Part shown: positions 40,084 through 57,720 of the stretch, piece by piece
How positions within the stretch are numbered: the stretch's first letter is position 1
How the letters are laid out: every line of letters begins with the position of its first letter
NCBI GenBank assembly: GCA_039096225.1
Contig: JBBPEB010000029.1
Location: 620,001-684,000 of the forward strand
Direction: 5' to 3'
Source of the DNA: Blastocystis sp. Blastoise
Taxonomy: Eukaryota; Sar; Bigyra; Opalinata; Blastocystidae
Length of the DNA: 64,000 nucleotides
The notes under the pieces: model-generated
What the model saw: only the letters and a program-made list of their open reading frames with translations
What the model was told of the DNA's origin: nothing
Databases searched by the model: none
Program-made: the position numbers and the translations under genes

Positions 40084-40479
40084 ATATAAAAGACAGTAAT
40101 AATCATTTTCATTCATCTTTTATATTTAATACTTTTTCTAAATATATATATATATTTTTGAACTTGTATTATTGTATTCCGTTAATAAAGTATTCTTTGT
40201 TAATAGTGAGTTGTGTTTTATTATAAATATAGTTATGTATCCAATAAATTCATCGTCAATTTAAATGAATAAAACATATTCTATTATTAAAAACAATCAT
40301 TATTTTACTTGTATCAGAAAAGAACATAAATATACAAAACAAATAAAATTAATATAATAATAGTGGAAGCAATTAAGTATAATGATATACTATAAGGTTA
40401 TAATATAATCATTTAAGATCTCTATAAATTATCTAGAAAGAAGATATGTATTTATATATTAGTAATAAAATAATATTGT
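40084..40479. other. intergenic between convergent genes
   Basis: Spacer between the convergent protease and phosphoesterase genes; no exon seen. Confidence 0.5.
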
Positions 40480-40862
40480 TTAATAAAGACGAGGTGTTTT
40501 GGATCTATTACAAATATCTTGATGAATCGTGACATCTCCCATCAGTTCTGTTCGAACTTCTTTTTCTCCATCTTCATTTAAGATCCAAGAATCTAATTTC
40601 ATGTCATTCGTGCCAGTCACAGTAACATCAATGATACGGCTACCACGCTTCACATTCTCTGAAGGACCATATCCGGCTACACCTGTTTTACGTCCATGAG
40701 ATAAATGAATACCATAATAATCAATTTCAAAATCAATTGCATGATCATGACCAACGTAAGTACCTTTAATATCCTTTCTTTGAAGAGCTGCTGCTATAAA
40801 TCCCGAATTGACCGAGGAGCAGCCGCTGTGTTCTTTCTTATACCCTGTTCCATTGAAATGCT

Positions 40863-40921
<59 letters not shown>

Positions 40922-41480
40922 CCCATGCAGTTAGATACTCCGGAGTAGCGATGTGGAAAAAAGCGAGACCTATATTATTATTATTATTAATATATATATA
41001 ATAATAAAGTATTATATATACCAGGAACAACATATCCTTCTTTCTGTTCGAATTCTTTACTCTTCTTTATATACCATTCAATAGCTGTAGTGTCTATGCA
41101 CCCATACCCATAAACATTACTACAATTATAGTCATTGGAATCTAAAAACCATAAGGTTAAAACAACTTTAGTATCATCATTATGAGCATATACAGGAACA
41201 ACAAACTATATATAGAAAATAAAAATCAACATAGAAACTATATGTTATATCACTACACTTTATTATGGATATATACATAAAATAAGAAGAATAGTAATAA
41301 AACAAGGTAATCAATTTCTCATAATAATAATATATATATATATATATATATATACATTGGACCCTCCTACTACACCTTCAGGACTCACTTCACTCATACT
41401 GTAAGGGTGCGTCATATCTAAACGCATGATCTCCTCACGTGACAAGTCACCCTAAAAAGATATCATAATTGTAACTAAGA

Positions 41481-41522
<42 letters not shown>

Positions 41523-41703
41523 CTGAGATACTATTATTATTATTATCTGAGATATTATTATTATTATTATTATATACTTCAGCATCATGATTTCCAAGTG
41601 TATAACCATAAAAAGTCTTTGTATCATTCATTGCAGAAGTACATTTTGTCCATTCATTATAAAACCAATTGGGAGTCTTCTTATCCCAAGCATATCCTAA
41701 TAA

Positions 41704-41757
<54 letters not shown>

Positions 41758-42079
41758 TGATAATTCTCTACTTAAAAAAATGTTTTTCAAAGTTGGCTTA
41801 TTTTATAAGATAAGTCAAATATTTTCTTTAAATATGAAATATCAAGATATATGTACCTCCAATAGCATCTCCTGATAAGGCAATAAAATCAGGATGAGCA
41901 TATCCAATGAGTTTCTTCATGACTTCTACAGTAAGTGGATCTTTATCATTTCCTTCAAAATGGAGATCTGTGAATTGAGCTACTCTAAATGAACCATTTT
42001 CGTCTACATGAAGTTTAGGTCTAGCTATTTGGCCAAAGGTTACACATATGAAGAATAATATCCAACAATAAAATCTCAT
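40480..42079 (-). CDS. secreted metallophosphoesterase (purple-acid-phosphatase-like), copy 1
   Basis: The signal peptide is MRFYCWILFFICVTFG. Calcineurin-like metallophosphoesterase motifs appear in order: QFTDLHFEG (D-x-H), LSGDAIG, TLGNHDAE, FFHIATPEY and YVGHDHAID. The family hydrolyses phosphate esters with a two-metal site; the exact substrate is unknown. It ends KTPRLY-TAA at 40480-40482. It has five introns. It is a clear paralogue of the gene at 56051-57720, with four introns at identical positions. One intron (41452-41577), inside the GNHDAE|GDLSREE segment, is absent from the paralogue and contains the ATT element with two ATCTGAGATA motifs. Confidence 0.88.
40868..40918. repeat. 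(TA)n in phosphoesterase intron
   Basis: Pure TA tract in the intron between AWA and HFNG. Confidence 0.9.
41452..41577 (-). other. paralogue-specific intron carrying ATT element
   Basis: GAA|GTATAT...TTTTTAG|GGT intron interrupting the region just after the GNHD motif. The ATT tract has two ATCTGAGATA-type interruptions (41521-41532 and 41545-41556). The paralogue at 56-57 kb reads straight through this position (GNHDSEADKNRREI). Confidence 0.85.
41708..41755. repeat. (TA)n in phosphoesterase intron 1
   Basis: Pure TA tract within the first intron. Confidence 0.9.
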
Positions 42080-42886
42080 TATTAGTTTTTAAACAAAAAA
42101 AATAAATTGCTCTCAAACAAACAGGGAAAACCTAAGTTTTCAAAAGACTGATTGTATCTCAGATCCTAAGACGAGAGTAGAAGAACAAAAATAATTCACT
42201 TTTATAAATTCTAAAAAGAATACTATAAAAAAATAATTGTTCCACGAATATATAATAATGGCTAGTTTATCTAATTCCTAAGATGATAATGTATCTCGTC
42301 TATTCACCAATAAGAAATAATGAAGACTCAAGAAATCATCAGGATCCTAATTCTTTTAATCTGAGAATTCTCCTAAGAAAAACATATGAATCTTCATTTG
42401 TTACCAAGTTCGTTAAATAAGAATGAAAGGATAAGGATAATGTATTTCTTTTTTTCATATAAAATAGAAGAAGAGCTAGCTATAATTAGGAAATTAAAAT
42501 GAAGTTCAATTTTCTGAGGACATTTTCATAGACACTATGAGGCAGTTTTCTTTTGCAAAATCTCTCCAAAATGAAGATTTGTAATCAGACTGAATCAGAA
42601 CTCTTTCAGCTGGTTTATATTTACGGTTATTCACTATTTATTGCCCAATCAGTGTCTAATTTAGGATGGTTAATTTCATATAAAAATAGTGATTATTCTC
42701 AGTCTTAATTTATCTTAAAATTACATTTTCAGATAAAATCTAATTGATCAAATATCTGCTGTAACTAACAAAACAATGTAATCAAACACAAAAACGTATT
42801 AATCATACAATTCGCTACAAGAATTACTAATAAAAAACGACACAAACCAAAGTGATCAGTTAATCGGCATATATCAGCATATACAA
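42080..42886. other. intergenic upstream of phosphoesterase copy 1
   Basis: No exon recognised; should include the copy 1 promoter. Confidence 0.5.
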
Positions 42887-43380
42887 CTAACTCCTAATTC
42901 CTGTGAATTGAATCCACTCTTCATCTGTACAAGGTTCTACATGGAAAAAAACTAAAAAAAATTATATTATAAAATAGATAATTAGAAAAAAACAAAACAT
43001 ACAAGTATAAATCATTGAATATATACCAGTTGATTCCTCACTCTATATATGATATATTCATAATATATGTATAATAATATATATAAAGACATATACATTC
43101 AACATCTGCCACTTGTTAGCCCTATTTCTTCGATGATATTGGCCATAGTTGTTAGTCTATAATAATGAATCACAAATAAAGAATATATCATACAATTTAA
43201 GCCTCAAACTAATTAATTTGGTGCCCCTCTATTATGATTCTGTTCATTATCTATATATATAAAATAAAAAGTAAAACATTTGATTAATAAATAAATATTT
43301 ATTGTAATAAAGTATATACTTCTTGAAATTGTCTTATCATCTACGAAGGCATATAATATTAGCCATTCATAACTATAAAT
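42887..43380 (-). pseudogene. possible small degraded gene
   Basis: Three exon-like pieces bounded by GTATAT/AG sites read on the minus strand: YEWLILYAFVDDKTISR, then NNEQNHNRGAPN with a stop before any usable donor, then TNNYGQYHRRNRANKWQMLN joined in phase to SEESTEPCTDEEWIQFTGIR-S and TAG at 42887-42889. The stop after GAPN prevents a continuous product. The family is not recognised. Confidence 0.25.
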
Positions 43381-45023
43381 AGAAAACATATTGAAAGTCT
43401 AATAATAAATATATACATATTAAATTATTCCCTATCTTATTCTATTCACATAATATTGACTAAGAAATTATAACCATTAATAAAGTTTATAACTAATTTC
43501 AATAATCATACTATAAATAAAAATTATAGAAATAGAAATGAAAGAAAGATATGTAGAAAAATATTTAAATAACATCAAAATTGATAATAACAGATATAAA
43601 TACTTTATAAGCGTGTTATATCACTCACAACCATTATTATAATCATTTATAAATCTCTCTTTTAATCTAAATATGTATAATAATATATATTTACTAATAT
43701 ACCTTTAATAATTTAGCCAATATAATGTTGACAACCACATCTAAAGAATTATATATATTTAACCTTTCTAGATATAGAGAGTTAATGGCTTAATATATAA
43801 ATATAAATATACAATATATTATGAAATCGCTTTATATCAATTCTAACATATTCAGTTGTCTTATTCAATTGAAATACATAATAGTAACACTTCATTTTCC
43901 TAAACTTAAGTATGTATATAATTTATATAAAAATATTTACCTGTGATTCAACTACTAAGATGTAATTCAAGCTTATATTGGTGTAGATTTGCTAGTGACC
44001 TTTCGACGTAACTAATAATCAGATTTTAGCTGAAATATGTAATTCATCAATCTATAATATATATATAATTAATTATTATTATCATAAATAATGGATACAA
44101 TAATCAAATAAAAACAAAACGTTTATTATATACAATGGCAAATCAATTAAATACATAGATGAACAGACCTTTTTAAATATTTTTGAATGACATGTAGCTA
44201 CAATAGTAAAAAACACGAAAACAAATTCTCAATCAAAGACTAATGTTGATTTCAAAGGCTTTGAAATCAAAGAAGGCTACATGGAAATGTTCAAATGACC
44301 AAGAGAAAGCAATAATGAATTGTGTTAGGTTTATAGAAGTCAGGCACCCTTTTTAACGTTGGACAAAGACTATAAAATGTTATTACTATTATTATTAATT
44401 TATACATATGTAATTAAAATAATAACTTGCCATATTGAAATACACATTCAACGAAATAGACCATAAAAGTCTAAACTACAGTGAATTTATCAAATCATCA
44501 ACAAAAATAGCATGAAATATGTAAAAATAAAAAATAAAAAAAAATGAATCTTCAAAAAAATTATACGAATCTCGTCGTTTTTTTTTCTTTTTCAATACGG
44601 TATTTTTGTATATAAAAATGAATATATATTGGTTAAAATTTCCACTTTAAATGATGAAGTTGTCTTTAACCACATTCATTATGTTTTTTAGTGTGATGCT
44701 ATTTACTTTCTTTTATTTCAATAACGAAGCTGATTTCTATGAATTGATGATGCTAATACCTTTTCTTACTTCCTTTTTCTCTATATATTTAATTTTATTT
44801 ATTTTTTTAATTTTATAGTACACTTTCCAGTTTTTATTTGCTTATACTGAGAGTATTCTGTTGCAAACTTCAATATAATACGTTGACCGTTTTTGAAGTT
44901 CTTTTGCCAAAAATTAATTTGTAGTTTTTGCTTTTATTTAACTTATCAATTCATTTTATATACTTTATCTATTCTCAATAAGTGAATAAATACATATTAA
45001 CAGAAGCACTATGAAAAAAGTAA
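43381..45023. other. intergenic, no gene recognised
   Basis: Short exon-like fragments (for example LERLNIYNSLDVVVNIILAK near 43720-43780, minus strand) occur but cannot be chained into a gene. Confidence 0.4.
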
Positions 45024-45081
45024 CTATGCTCCATAATGGATGGAAAGAGTCTTTATTCTTCAGGTTCAAATCCTGGCATAC
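45024..45081 (+). pseudogene. tRNA-like remnant with perfect B box
   Basis: A 58-nt segment ends CAGGTTCAAATCCTGGCATAC. GGTTCAAATCC is an exact match to the Pol III B box and forms a T-arm-like stem-loop. CTATGCT pairs with GGCATAC except for the first base. CCAT/ATGG could form a short D-stem. The anticodon arm and variable loop are too short for a normal tRNA, so I read it as a tRNA relic or tRNA-derived element. Confidence 0.3.
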
Positions 45082-45622
45082 GTATTGATATGATATAAGA
45101 ATTTCTATATTGTCTTAAATATGCTTAACTTACACGTTTCATTTAGCATTATATCTTGTAGTTTTTGTATAAATTATGCTTCTACTATTTGATGATCATG
45201 TAGATCTTATAAAAATGTATGTCCAACTTATCTTTTGGTTTAGCTTTAACGAATATGTTTTTTGATTTCCATTGTATCTGTTATAAACTATTTAAACTAT
45301 TTTTTTATATTATATTTTATAATATAAATATATAATTAATGTAAAACTTAATTAATATTCAATTTAAATATAAAACATATCTAGTTTTAATTATTTTTTA
45401 ATAAAATTAAATTTATATTTAAATAAATAGTATATTAGTTTATAATATCTAGTACATAGATTATTCATTATTTCTAATTTTAAATTGAATATATTATTAT
45501 TAATACTAGTAGTATAATAATAAATAATGATTTCAAAAACAATAGTATAAGGCAACATGATATATTTAGTTATTTATAACATATGAACATAATTTTATAA
45601 AAACATAAGATTCTTTTTTAAC
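45082..45622. other. intergenic, candidate left flank of transposon
   Basis: Very AT-rich. No gene; I found no convincing terminal inverted repeat by eye. Confidence 0.4.
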
Positions 45623-46453
45623 TCATACAATATTATTACACAAATATGACAGTCTTCTTATTATTAATTTATCCTCACATTTTAATCTTTTTATTGTTTT
45701 CTTCTTTGGATTTATTCTCCATTCTTGTTTCTATACATGTTTAAAAGTAATATGAAGTACTAATATTATTTATAACACTATATATCTTACATTATAATTA
45801 TAATTATCTTTTCCTTTCACTTCAATACCATTTTTCTATATAGATACAATAGAAATGTTATAAAAATATGATAAATAAACTTATAAAACATACAGCACGA
45901 GTTTCATTTCCTTGTTCTGGCACTTCACTATCAGCTTTAATCATATTAAAATATTTATAAAACGTATTATTTTTCTTCTTATCATTCAACGACTTCTTTA
46001 AAGTATTAGCTACCATTCTTTTTGATATATTTAAATCACCAGCAAATGTATTTGTGTATAAGCAACATAATTTATACATTTTTTTAAATAATAAGCTTTC
46101 ATCCTGTAAAGAAATTGTTCCATCTTTACTAATAAATAAATCAAAACAAAGATTTTGATCTTCATCACTTAATACATATGATATACATCGTATAACATCC
46201 TAAATACAGTATAAAATGACTACAATTATATACGGCAATAAGTTTTGAATTTAGTTTGTAATTCGTAATCGTGATTTTTCTTGTAAGACACTCATGGCGC
46301 AAACATTCTTCAATGTTAGACGTTAATAAACGATTAGAATTTTCTATATACAATATAATTATTTTTTTAATATTTACCATTTCCAAGTTCATTTTTTGTG
46401 TGACTAATAAAACAATCCAGAGCTTCAATCATTTCTTTGCGAAAAGCCTCCAT
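45623..46453 (-). CDS. small basic-tailed protein divergent from transposase
   Basis: The start ATG at 46451-46453 gives MEAFRKEMIEALDCFISHTK. GT-AG introns join ENSNRLLTSNIEECLRHECL, DVIRCISYVLSDEDQNLCFD, KKMYKLCCLYTNTFAGDL and VANTLKKSLNDKKKNNTFYK. The last exon is strongly basic (QEWRINPKKKTIKRLKCEDK) and ends in TGA at 45623-45625. Only 74 bp separate its start from the divergent transposase start, so the two probably share a promoter. By position it could be an accessory protein of the same element, comparable to the second gene of many CACTA elements. No family is recognised. Confidence 0.5.
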
Positions 46454-46527
46454 ACATAAGAATTTACTTAAAACAAAATAAAATATTAATGGTTTTTTAA
46501 AATTTTTATATAAAAGGTTTTTTCACA
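46454..46527. promoter_or_regulatory. shared divergent promoter region
   Basis: A 74-bp gap between two divergent start codons; no specific motif was identified. Confidence 0.4.
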
Positions 46528-50092
<3,565 letters not shown>

Positions 50093-50779
50093 TTTATTAT
50101 TTTTTATTGTTATTCAAATGTCTTTATTTTATATACTATTTGTCTATTATATTTAATGCGATGATACTATTGTTTGGGTATATTAAATACACGTCTTTCT
50201 ATAAATTTGCTAAATATTAATCATTTTTTTAAAGTTTTAATTAATAAACTTTATTAACAATATATAAAAAATATTATTATGAACAAAATATTATATGACT
50301 TTTATGTATAGGTAGTAAAATATATTTTTTTTAATTTTATTGAATAAACAGGAGATAATCTATTTGATCATTTATTACATAAAGTATTTATTTAAAAAAT
50401 AGATTCTATAAATTTATTAATAACAACAAAAAAATGGTTAACATTGGTTAATAATTATCATAAACAAATACATATATATATTCATCAGAATAAAAGACAT
50501 GCTGAATATGAGTAGAATACATTAAACCTATTTTATTTATTTACCAATATAATTACGTTCATAACCGTATATTAAAAAAAATTTAAAAATAAAATAAATA
50601 TTATCAATATGGCTATCTTTGCTAATCTAGAAATAATTAAACAGTTATATATAATATTTTTACATATAAAATCATAATAAGATACTTTGCTGAATCAAGC
50701 TGAAAGATATATTAATCTAAATATTTTCGTTATATAATTAATCATAAAATCTAAACTATACACTATTACTTAACAAAAT
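50093..50779. other. intergenic, candidate right flank of transposon
   Basis: AT-rich. No gene; ends of the element not identified. Confidence 0.4.
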
Positions 50780-52906
50780 TTATGTATTTTTCTAAATATC
50801 AAAAGGATAATAATAAGGATAATAATAAATATAATAATAAATAAAATAATAAATAATAAATAAAAAAAATAAATAATTACAATAGTAATTCCAGGAGAGT
50901 TAATAATAACATATAATATTTGAGTATAAGAATTATATTGTCCATATTGTTCTTCTCCTTTCTTTAAGTGTATAAAATGAGTATGTAAGAAGATTGGTGT
51001 CTTATTCATTTCTCTTTCAGATATTATATCTTTTGTAGATTCAGATGTTTGAGGAGAAAGAGAAGAAACTGAATCTGTTGAAACTGAGAATGAAGTTAAA
51101 TCAGGAAGAATATAATATTTCAAATAATTCTTAGATATATATTTATGACACTTATAACTATATATATATAATTATATATAATTATATATAAATATAAATA
51201 ATAATAATAATAATAATAATTATTATTATTATTATTATTACTATTATATACTCATTCACTTTATAAATTTGGGATTGATTTTCTAGATCTAATATAGCTG
51301 TGGAGATAGCTCGATGGAAAGATACTATATCTTGTGGAATATAAGGAGAAATCGAATGATGTTCTATATATGCAGATACACTGTCATATATATCAGATAT
51401 CTTAATACCATCCATACCTAAAGATTTCATTATACATATAATATAGAGAAAGATTATATATATATATATATATATATATACCACTAGAGTCTATAATATT
51501 ATTTATACATATATATAATTTATATTGATCAATATAATTATATAATGTAATATCTTCATCAATATCTGGCTTATTCTATAAAATAATATATTATTATTTT
51601 AAATCAATTATATATATATATATATATACATAATGAATAGGATCTAATATACACCAATATTCATTTTTATTTTTATATATATCTTTCTCTTCTTTATATA
51701 TACATAATTGTCGATTATTTCCTTCATTTTCTAAGAATTGACTCATATTTCGTACTACATAAATATCTTTACTATTATCTATATATCGATTACATCGCTT
51801 ATTCTCTATTTTCTCTTCTTCTTCATCTTCTTCATCTTCATCTTCATCTTCTTTTGAATTTGATATAGTAAATAATTCTTTATCTATATCTATATCGGTA
51901 TCTATATCTATATCTATATCGGTATCTGTGTCTATATCTATATCAGTATCTATATTCTCATCTCTCTCAATATTATTCATATTCATAGTTTCTATTATTG
52001 ATGTATCTGCTATTATATTATTATCATTAGATTGAATATTTATATCATTTGATAAACTTATATTATTAATCTTTAATAATGATAATGGATCTTTATATAG
52101 AATTCGATATTCTCCACTGGCTATTGAATGAATATAAGAAGCTAAATCTGTTTCTAATTGAGATATACGATTGTTTATAGAATAATATGGGAAATTCTAT
52201 ATATATATATTTATATATATATTAATATATATTAATATATATTAATATATTTATTACATATAAAATAAAATACTTTATTTTGAATATAAATTTCTTTTGA
52301 TTTACTACCAATAGCAAGGTATTGAGATAAAGAAAGCGGATATATAGGAAGTGTATCATTCTTCTATATATTATTAATATATTCAATTATAATTATCAAG
52401 AAAACATTAATAAATACATTTTGTAAATAATAAGAATAATAAACTGGTTTTCCTTCTCCAAAAATTGCATGTTCACATATATATTTATAAAATACATTTT
52501 GTATATCTTCTTCTTTAAAACAATTAGTTAAAATAGAAAATAATTCTTTCTTTATATTTGTATAACATGATTCTTGATGTAAGAAGAATATAGTTAGGAT
52601 TGTATAGATAAGTGGGTATATAGCTGGATAAGGTGTAGGAAGAGACGCAGGATGTAAATATTCAGGGAATATATAATCATATAATGGAGAGAGTAAATTA
52701 ATATTAAGAGTAAATAGAGTAGATGCTAATCCTTTAGGATGACGAAATAGTAAGAGGAATAATGTTTTACATTGTTCAATAGATAGAGATACAGATTCAG
52801 ATAATGAACTCCATCCAATATGTAATGTTCGTAATGGTCGATATTGAAATTGTTTGTTCGTTAAAACAACGGGAATAGCATGAAGACGAGTATTAGAATA
52901 AAACTA
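50780..52906 (-). CDS. winged-helix protein resembling TFIIIC large-subunit C-terminus, partial
   Basis: Exons join cleanly in phase. The segment from 52906 (FYSNTRLHAIPVVLTNKQ) passes through FGEGKPVYYSYYLQ, KNDTLPIYPLSLSQYL and a repeat-rich acidic spacer (DTDIDIDTDTD) to a winged-helix-like region (IKISDIYDSVSAYIEHH, IPQDIVSFHRAISTAILDLE, QIYKVNDYKCHKY). The ending is THFIHLKKG...ILYVIINSPGIT and TAA at 50780-50782. The final winged helix plus the NPGI-like motif recalls GTF3C1/Tfc3, which binds the tRNA-gene B box, but this is from memory and weak. There is no start codon at its 5' edge: the first exon abuts UTP22-like exons. The first 30 residues also look UTP22-like, so it may be a fusion or two genes run together. 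Confidence 0.4.
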
Positions 52907-52908
52907 TG

Positions 52909-52913
<5 letters not shown>

Positions 52914-52973
<60 letters not shown>

Positions 52974-52983
52974 TTATATTAGA

Positions 52984-53022
<39 letters not shown>

Positions 53023-53027
53023 TAATA
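52914..53027. repeat. (AAT)n tracts at the UTP22/TFIIIC-like junction
   Basis: Two AAT runs separated by ATTATATTAGAG in an intron. The exons on either side do not join in phase. Confidence 0.85.
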
Positions 53028-53039
53028 ATATATATACTA

Positions 53040-53755
53040 TAATCATCTTCAACTGTATTATATTTATCGAATACATTATTTAAATATTCAGGGATATCAG
53101 TATACAAGGAAGATAAATTTGATATATATAGGTCAAAATATTCACGGAAATTGTATAATAGCCAGAAGCATGTACAGTTCATACTATTTATAATAATAAT
53201 AATAAAAAAAATAACAATAATAAAAATATATATATCTACACGTAGTTTCAAGAACACTACCATCTTTATAACGTCTTAATTCTGATTTAGCACCCCAGAA
53301 AGCGCGGTATTCAGCACACTATAATAATAATAATATTAATAAATAATGAAATATTAATAAATATATACAGCTTGTTGATCTTCTGCTGATCGTCCTTTAT
53401 TGATTGTTATAGAAAGAGATGAAGGATGAAGAGAGAGACATATATAGAAGAAGGAATGGTATTTATGAGACTATATATATATAATAAATGAAAAATAAAA
53501 TATTATTCATCATAATAATAAATAAAAAAATAATACTGACGATGATGATGATATATATATATATATATATAATATACTTTATTATCTTTTAATTTATTTT
53601 GTTTATTAATAAATACTATACACGATAATATTCTTTCTTTTAAAGCTTTTTCTGTTAGCAATATTAATTATCTTTGCATATATATATAGGATAAGGAATA
53701 TTATATAAAGACTCAGGATAAGAAGATTGAGAAGATAAAGGAGGCATTGAAATAC

Positions 53756-53788
<33 letters not shown>

Positions 53789-54372
53789 GTAATAATAATA
53801 ATAATAAATATATATATATATATACCAATATATTCTAAAAATAATTTTAGCATTTGTGTAGGAGTCATGTGCGATGTAATAATATTTTGATCACATAGGG
53901 AACACAAAAGAACACTAAGATAAAATCCATTAATTGAATCACCATATTGAGAAATATTATGTTAAAAAAAGACAGCCCATATAATAAATAAAACAAAATA
54001 ATAATAAATACAATAAACAGAATTTAAATAATAAATATACTAATAATATACCTTTAATAACTGAATAGTTTTACCTATATTGGGGTATTTCTTCATATAT
54101 ATATATATATAGTATGAATGGATAAGTATATATCCTCAAAAATCAAATTAGTATAATAAGAAGTAGATACAGTAGCTATATATATATATATATAAAGATA
54201 ATTAATAAATAATAATAAAATATTATAAATATATATCATATAATAGTAAAAAATATATACATGGTTTTCCACTAAAAATTTGTCTACAATTATTTCTCTC
54301 TTCATTTAAATGTTATATCAAAACGACAATAAGAGATAGAAGGAATCAGACGAGCTTTATACGTATATTTAC
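53040..54372 (-). pseudogene. UTP22/NOL6 (Nrap) -like, truncated and frame-broken
   Basis: UTP22/NOL6 is an SSU-processome protein needed for 18S rRNA maturation in the nucleolus. Conserved pieces appear in order: YKARLIPSISYCRFDI, ERNNCRQIF, NLIFEDIYLS, YPNIGKTIQLLK, YGDSINGFYLSVLLCSL, the signature YRAFWGAKSELRRYKDGSVL, and SLYTDIPEYL. The N-terminal third is missing. Continuity fails at several points: an extra base in TTTAAAT near 54305-54310, an AT tract at 54094-54110 one unit too long, an in-frame TAA at 53962-53964 with no AG acceptor before that exon, and two junctions out of phase. I infer a pseudogene, unless the assembly has indels or the junctions are processed unconventionally. 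Confidence 0.55.
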
Positions 54373-56050
<1,678 letters not shown>

Positions 56051-56278
56051 TTATAATAATAATATTAATGTGAATAGCCTACGTGGAGTCTTTGCATTTT
56101 TGCATATATCTTGTTTTTCATCTACTTTTCCAGTACGTTCCGTTTGATATTCTCTCTCTGCATCCTCATTGGTTATCCATGTGTCCAGAGACATTTCATT
56201 GGTTCCCGTTGTCTTTGCTACGATTACACGACCACCACGTTTCACACTATTTAAAGATATATTATGGTTATTATTATG

Positions 56279-56314
<36 letters not shown>

Positions 56315-57720
56315 CAATTATTATTATTATTAATACCCTTCAGAAGGACCATAACAGCCAACACCTGTTTTACGACCATGAATTAAATGAATACCATAAT
56401 AATCAATATTAAAATCAATTTCATGATCATGACCTACAAATGTAGCCTTTAAATCCTTTCTCTTTAAAGCAGCTGCTAAGAGTCCTGTATTTAATGACGC
56501 ACAACCACAATCTTCATATCTACCTCCAACACCATTGAAGTGCTAATAATAGTAGTATAAGAATAGATATATTATATATATATATTATGTATATATTATA
56601 TATATTATGCATATTATGTTATATATTTTATATATTATATATATATATACACTCCATGCAATAAGATACTCAGGTACAGGAATATGGAAGAATGCAAGTC
56701 CTATATATATATAGAGAGAGAAAAAAAAAAAGAGTGGAAGAATATACCAGGAACGGGATAACCTTGTTCTTTCTCAATTTCAGTACTCTTCTTCATGTAC
56801 CATTCAACTATAATATATAATAATTAGTATATATATATATATAAAGACCAATATATAAATCGGAAGACAAGTATATTATATATACTTGCAGTAGGATCAA
56901 TACATCCATAGCCAGCTTGACCCATACAATTATAGTCACCAGAATCAAGGAACCATAAAGTTAATACAATCTTTGTATCATTCTTATAAGCATATACAGG
57001 AACCATAAACTATAAGTCAATTATAAGATATATATAGAGTCTCAAATAGAATATAACATATATAATATTTATAATATTCAAATATGTTTATATATGTAAA
57101 AGAATTTAATAATTTTAAAAAACTATAGACAATTAACAGAATCTATATAGATCATATATATATATATATATACATTAGAAGCACCAACAACGTCTTTGGG
57201 ACCTTCTTGACTATAACTCCAAGGGTTTTGTTCATCAATCTCCATGATTTCACGTCTATTCTTATCAGCCTCGCTATCATGATTCCCAAGAGTATAACCA
57301 TAAGGAATACGAGTTTCGTTCAATATAGATGTGAAAGCATTCCATTTCTTCTCATACCAACCAGGTTGTTTATCCCATCCATATCCTATATATATATATA
57401 TATGTTTATTAAGAGATTAAGAATCGAATTATATTAAAGTCTTATAAATTGATTATATATAATTCTTATTTAGTATTTATAAATAATACATATATACCAG
57501 CAACCATATCTCCAGTAAAAGCAACAAAATCAGGATTCTCAGTTTTTAAAATAGTTCTCATAATTTGAGTAGTTTCATCATCATGATCACCATCACCATA
57601 ATGGAGATCCGTGAATTGAGTAATCTTAAAAGCTCCATTTTCGTCAACATGAAGCTTAGGTCTAACAGACTGAGCAATGACACACGCTGTGAATAGAACA
57701 AAAACAATAAAATTCTTCAT
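56051..57720 (-). CDS. secreted metallophosphoesterase, copy 2
   Basis: The signal peptide is MKNFIVFVLFTACVIAQ. Metal-site motifs are QFTDLHYGDGD, FTGDMVAG, TLGNHDSEADK, FFHIPVPEY and FVGHDHEID, as in purple-acid-phosphatase-like enzymes. The HIPVPEY form is closer to the family pattern than the HIATPEY of copy 1. It ends AKTPRRLFTLILLL-TAA at 56051-56053, eight residues longer than copy 1 because the shared KTPR end runs on. Six introns: four shared with copy 1, two of its own (56808-56885 between PTA and IEW; 56247-56336 between PSEG and VKRG). The copies lie about 14 kb apart on the same strand with other genes between them, so this is an older duplication rather than a fresh tandem. Confidence 0.88.
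56247..56336 (-). other. copy-2-specific intron carrying ATT/ATTAACCAATT element
   Basis: GG|GTATTA...AAATAG|T intron, 90 nt, with ATT repeats and ATTAACCAATT at 56309-56319. The corresponding position in copy 1 (PSENVKRG) has no intron. Confidence 0.85.
56808..56885 (-). other. copy-2-specific TA-rich intron
   Basis: A|GTATAT...TTATAG|TT intron of 78 nt between PTA and IEWYMKK. Copy 1 is continuous here (TTAIEWYIKK). Confidence 0.85.

Noticed and set aside
54093-54305. Start codon of the UTP22-like gene at 54305
   Set aside because: That frame is a shadow; the conserved RNN(C/V)R segment is read in another frame and further coding sequence lies upstream.
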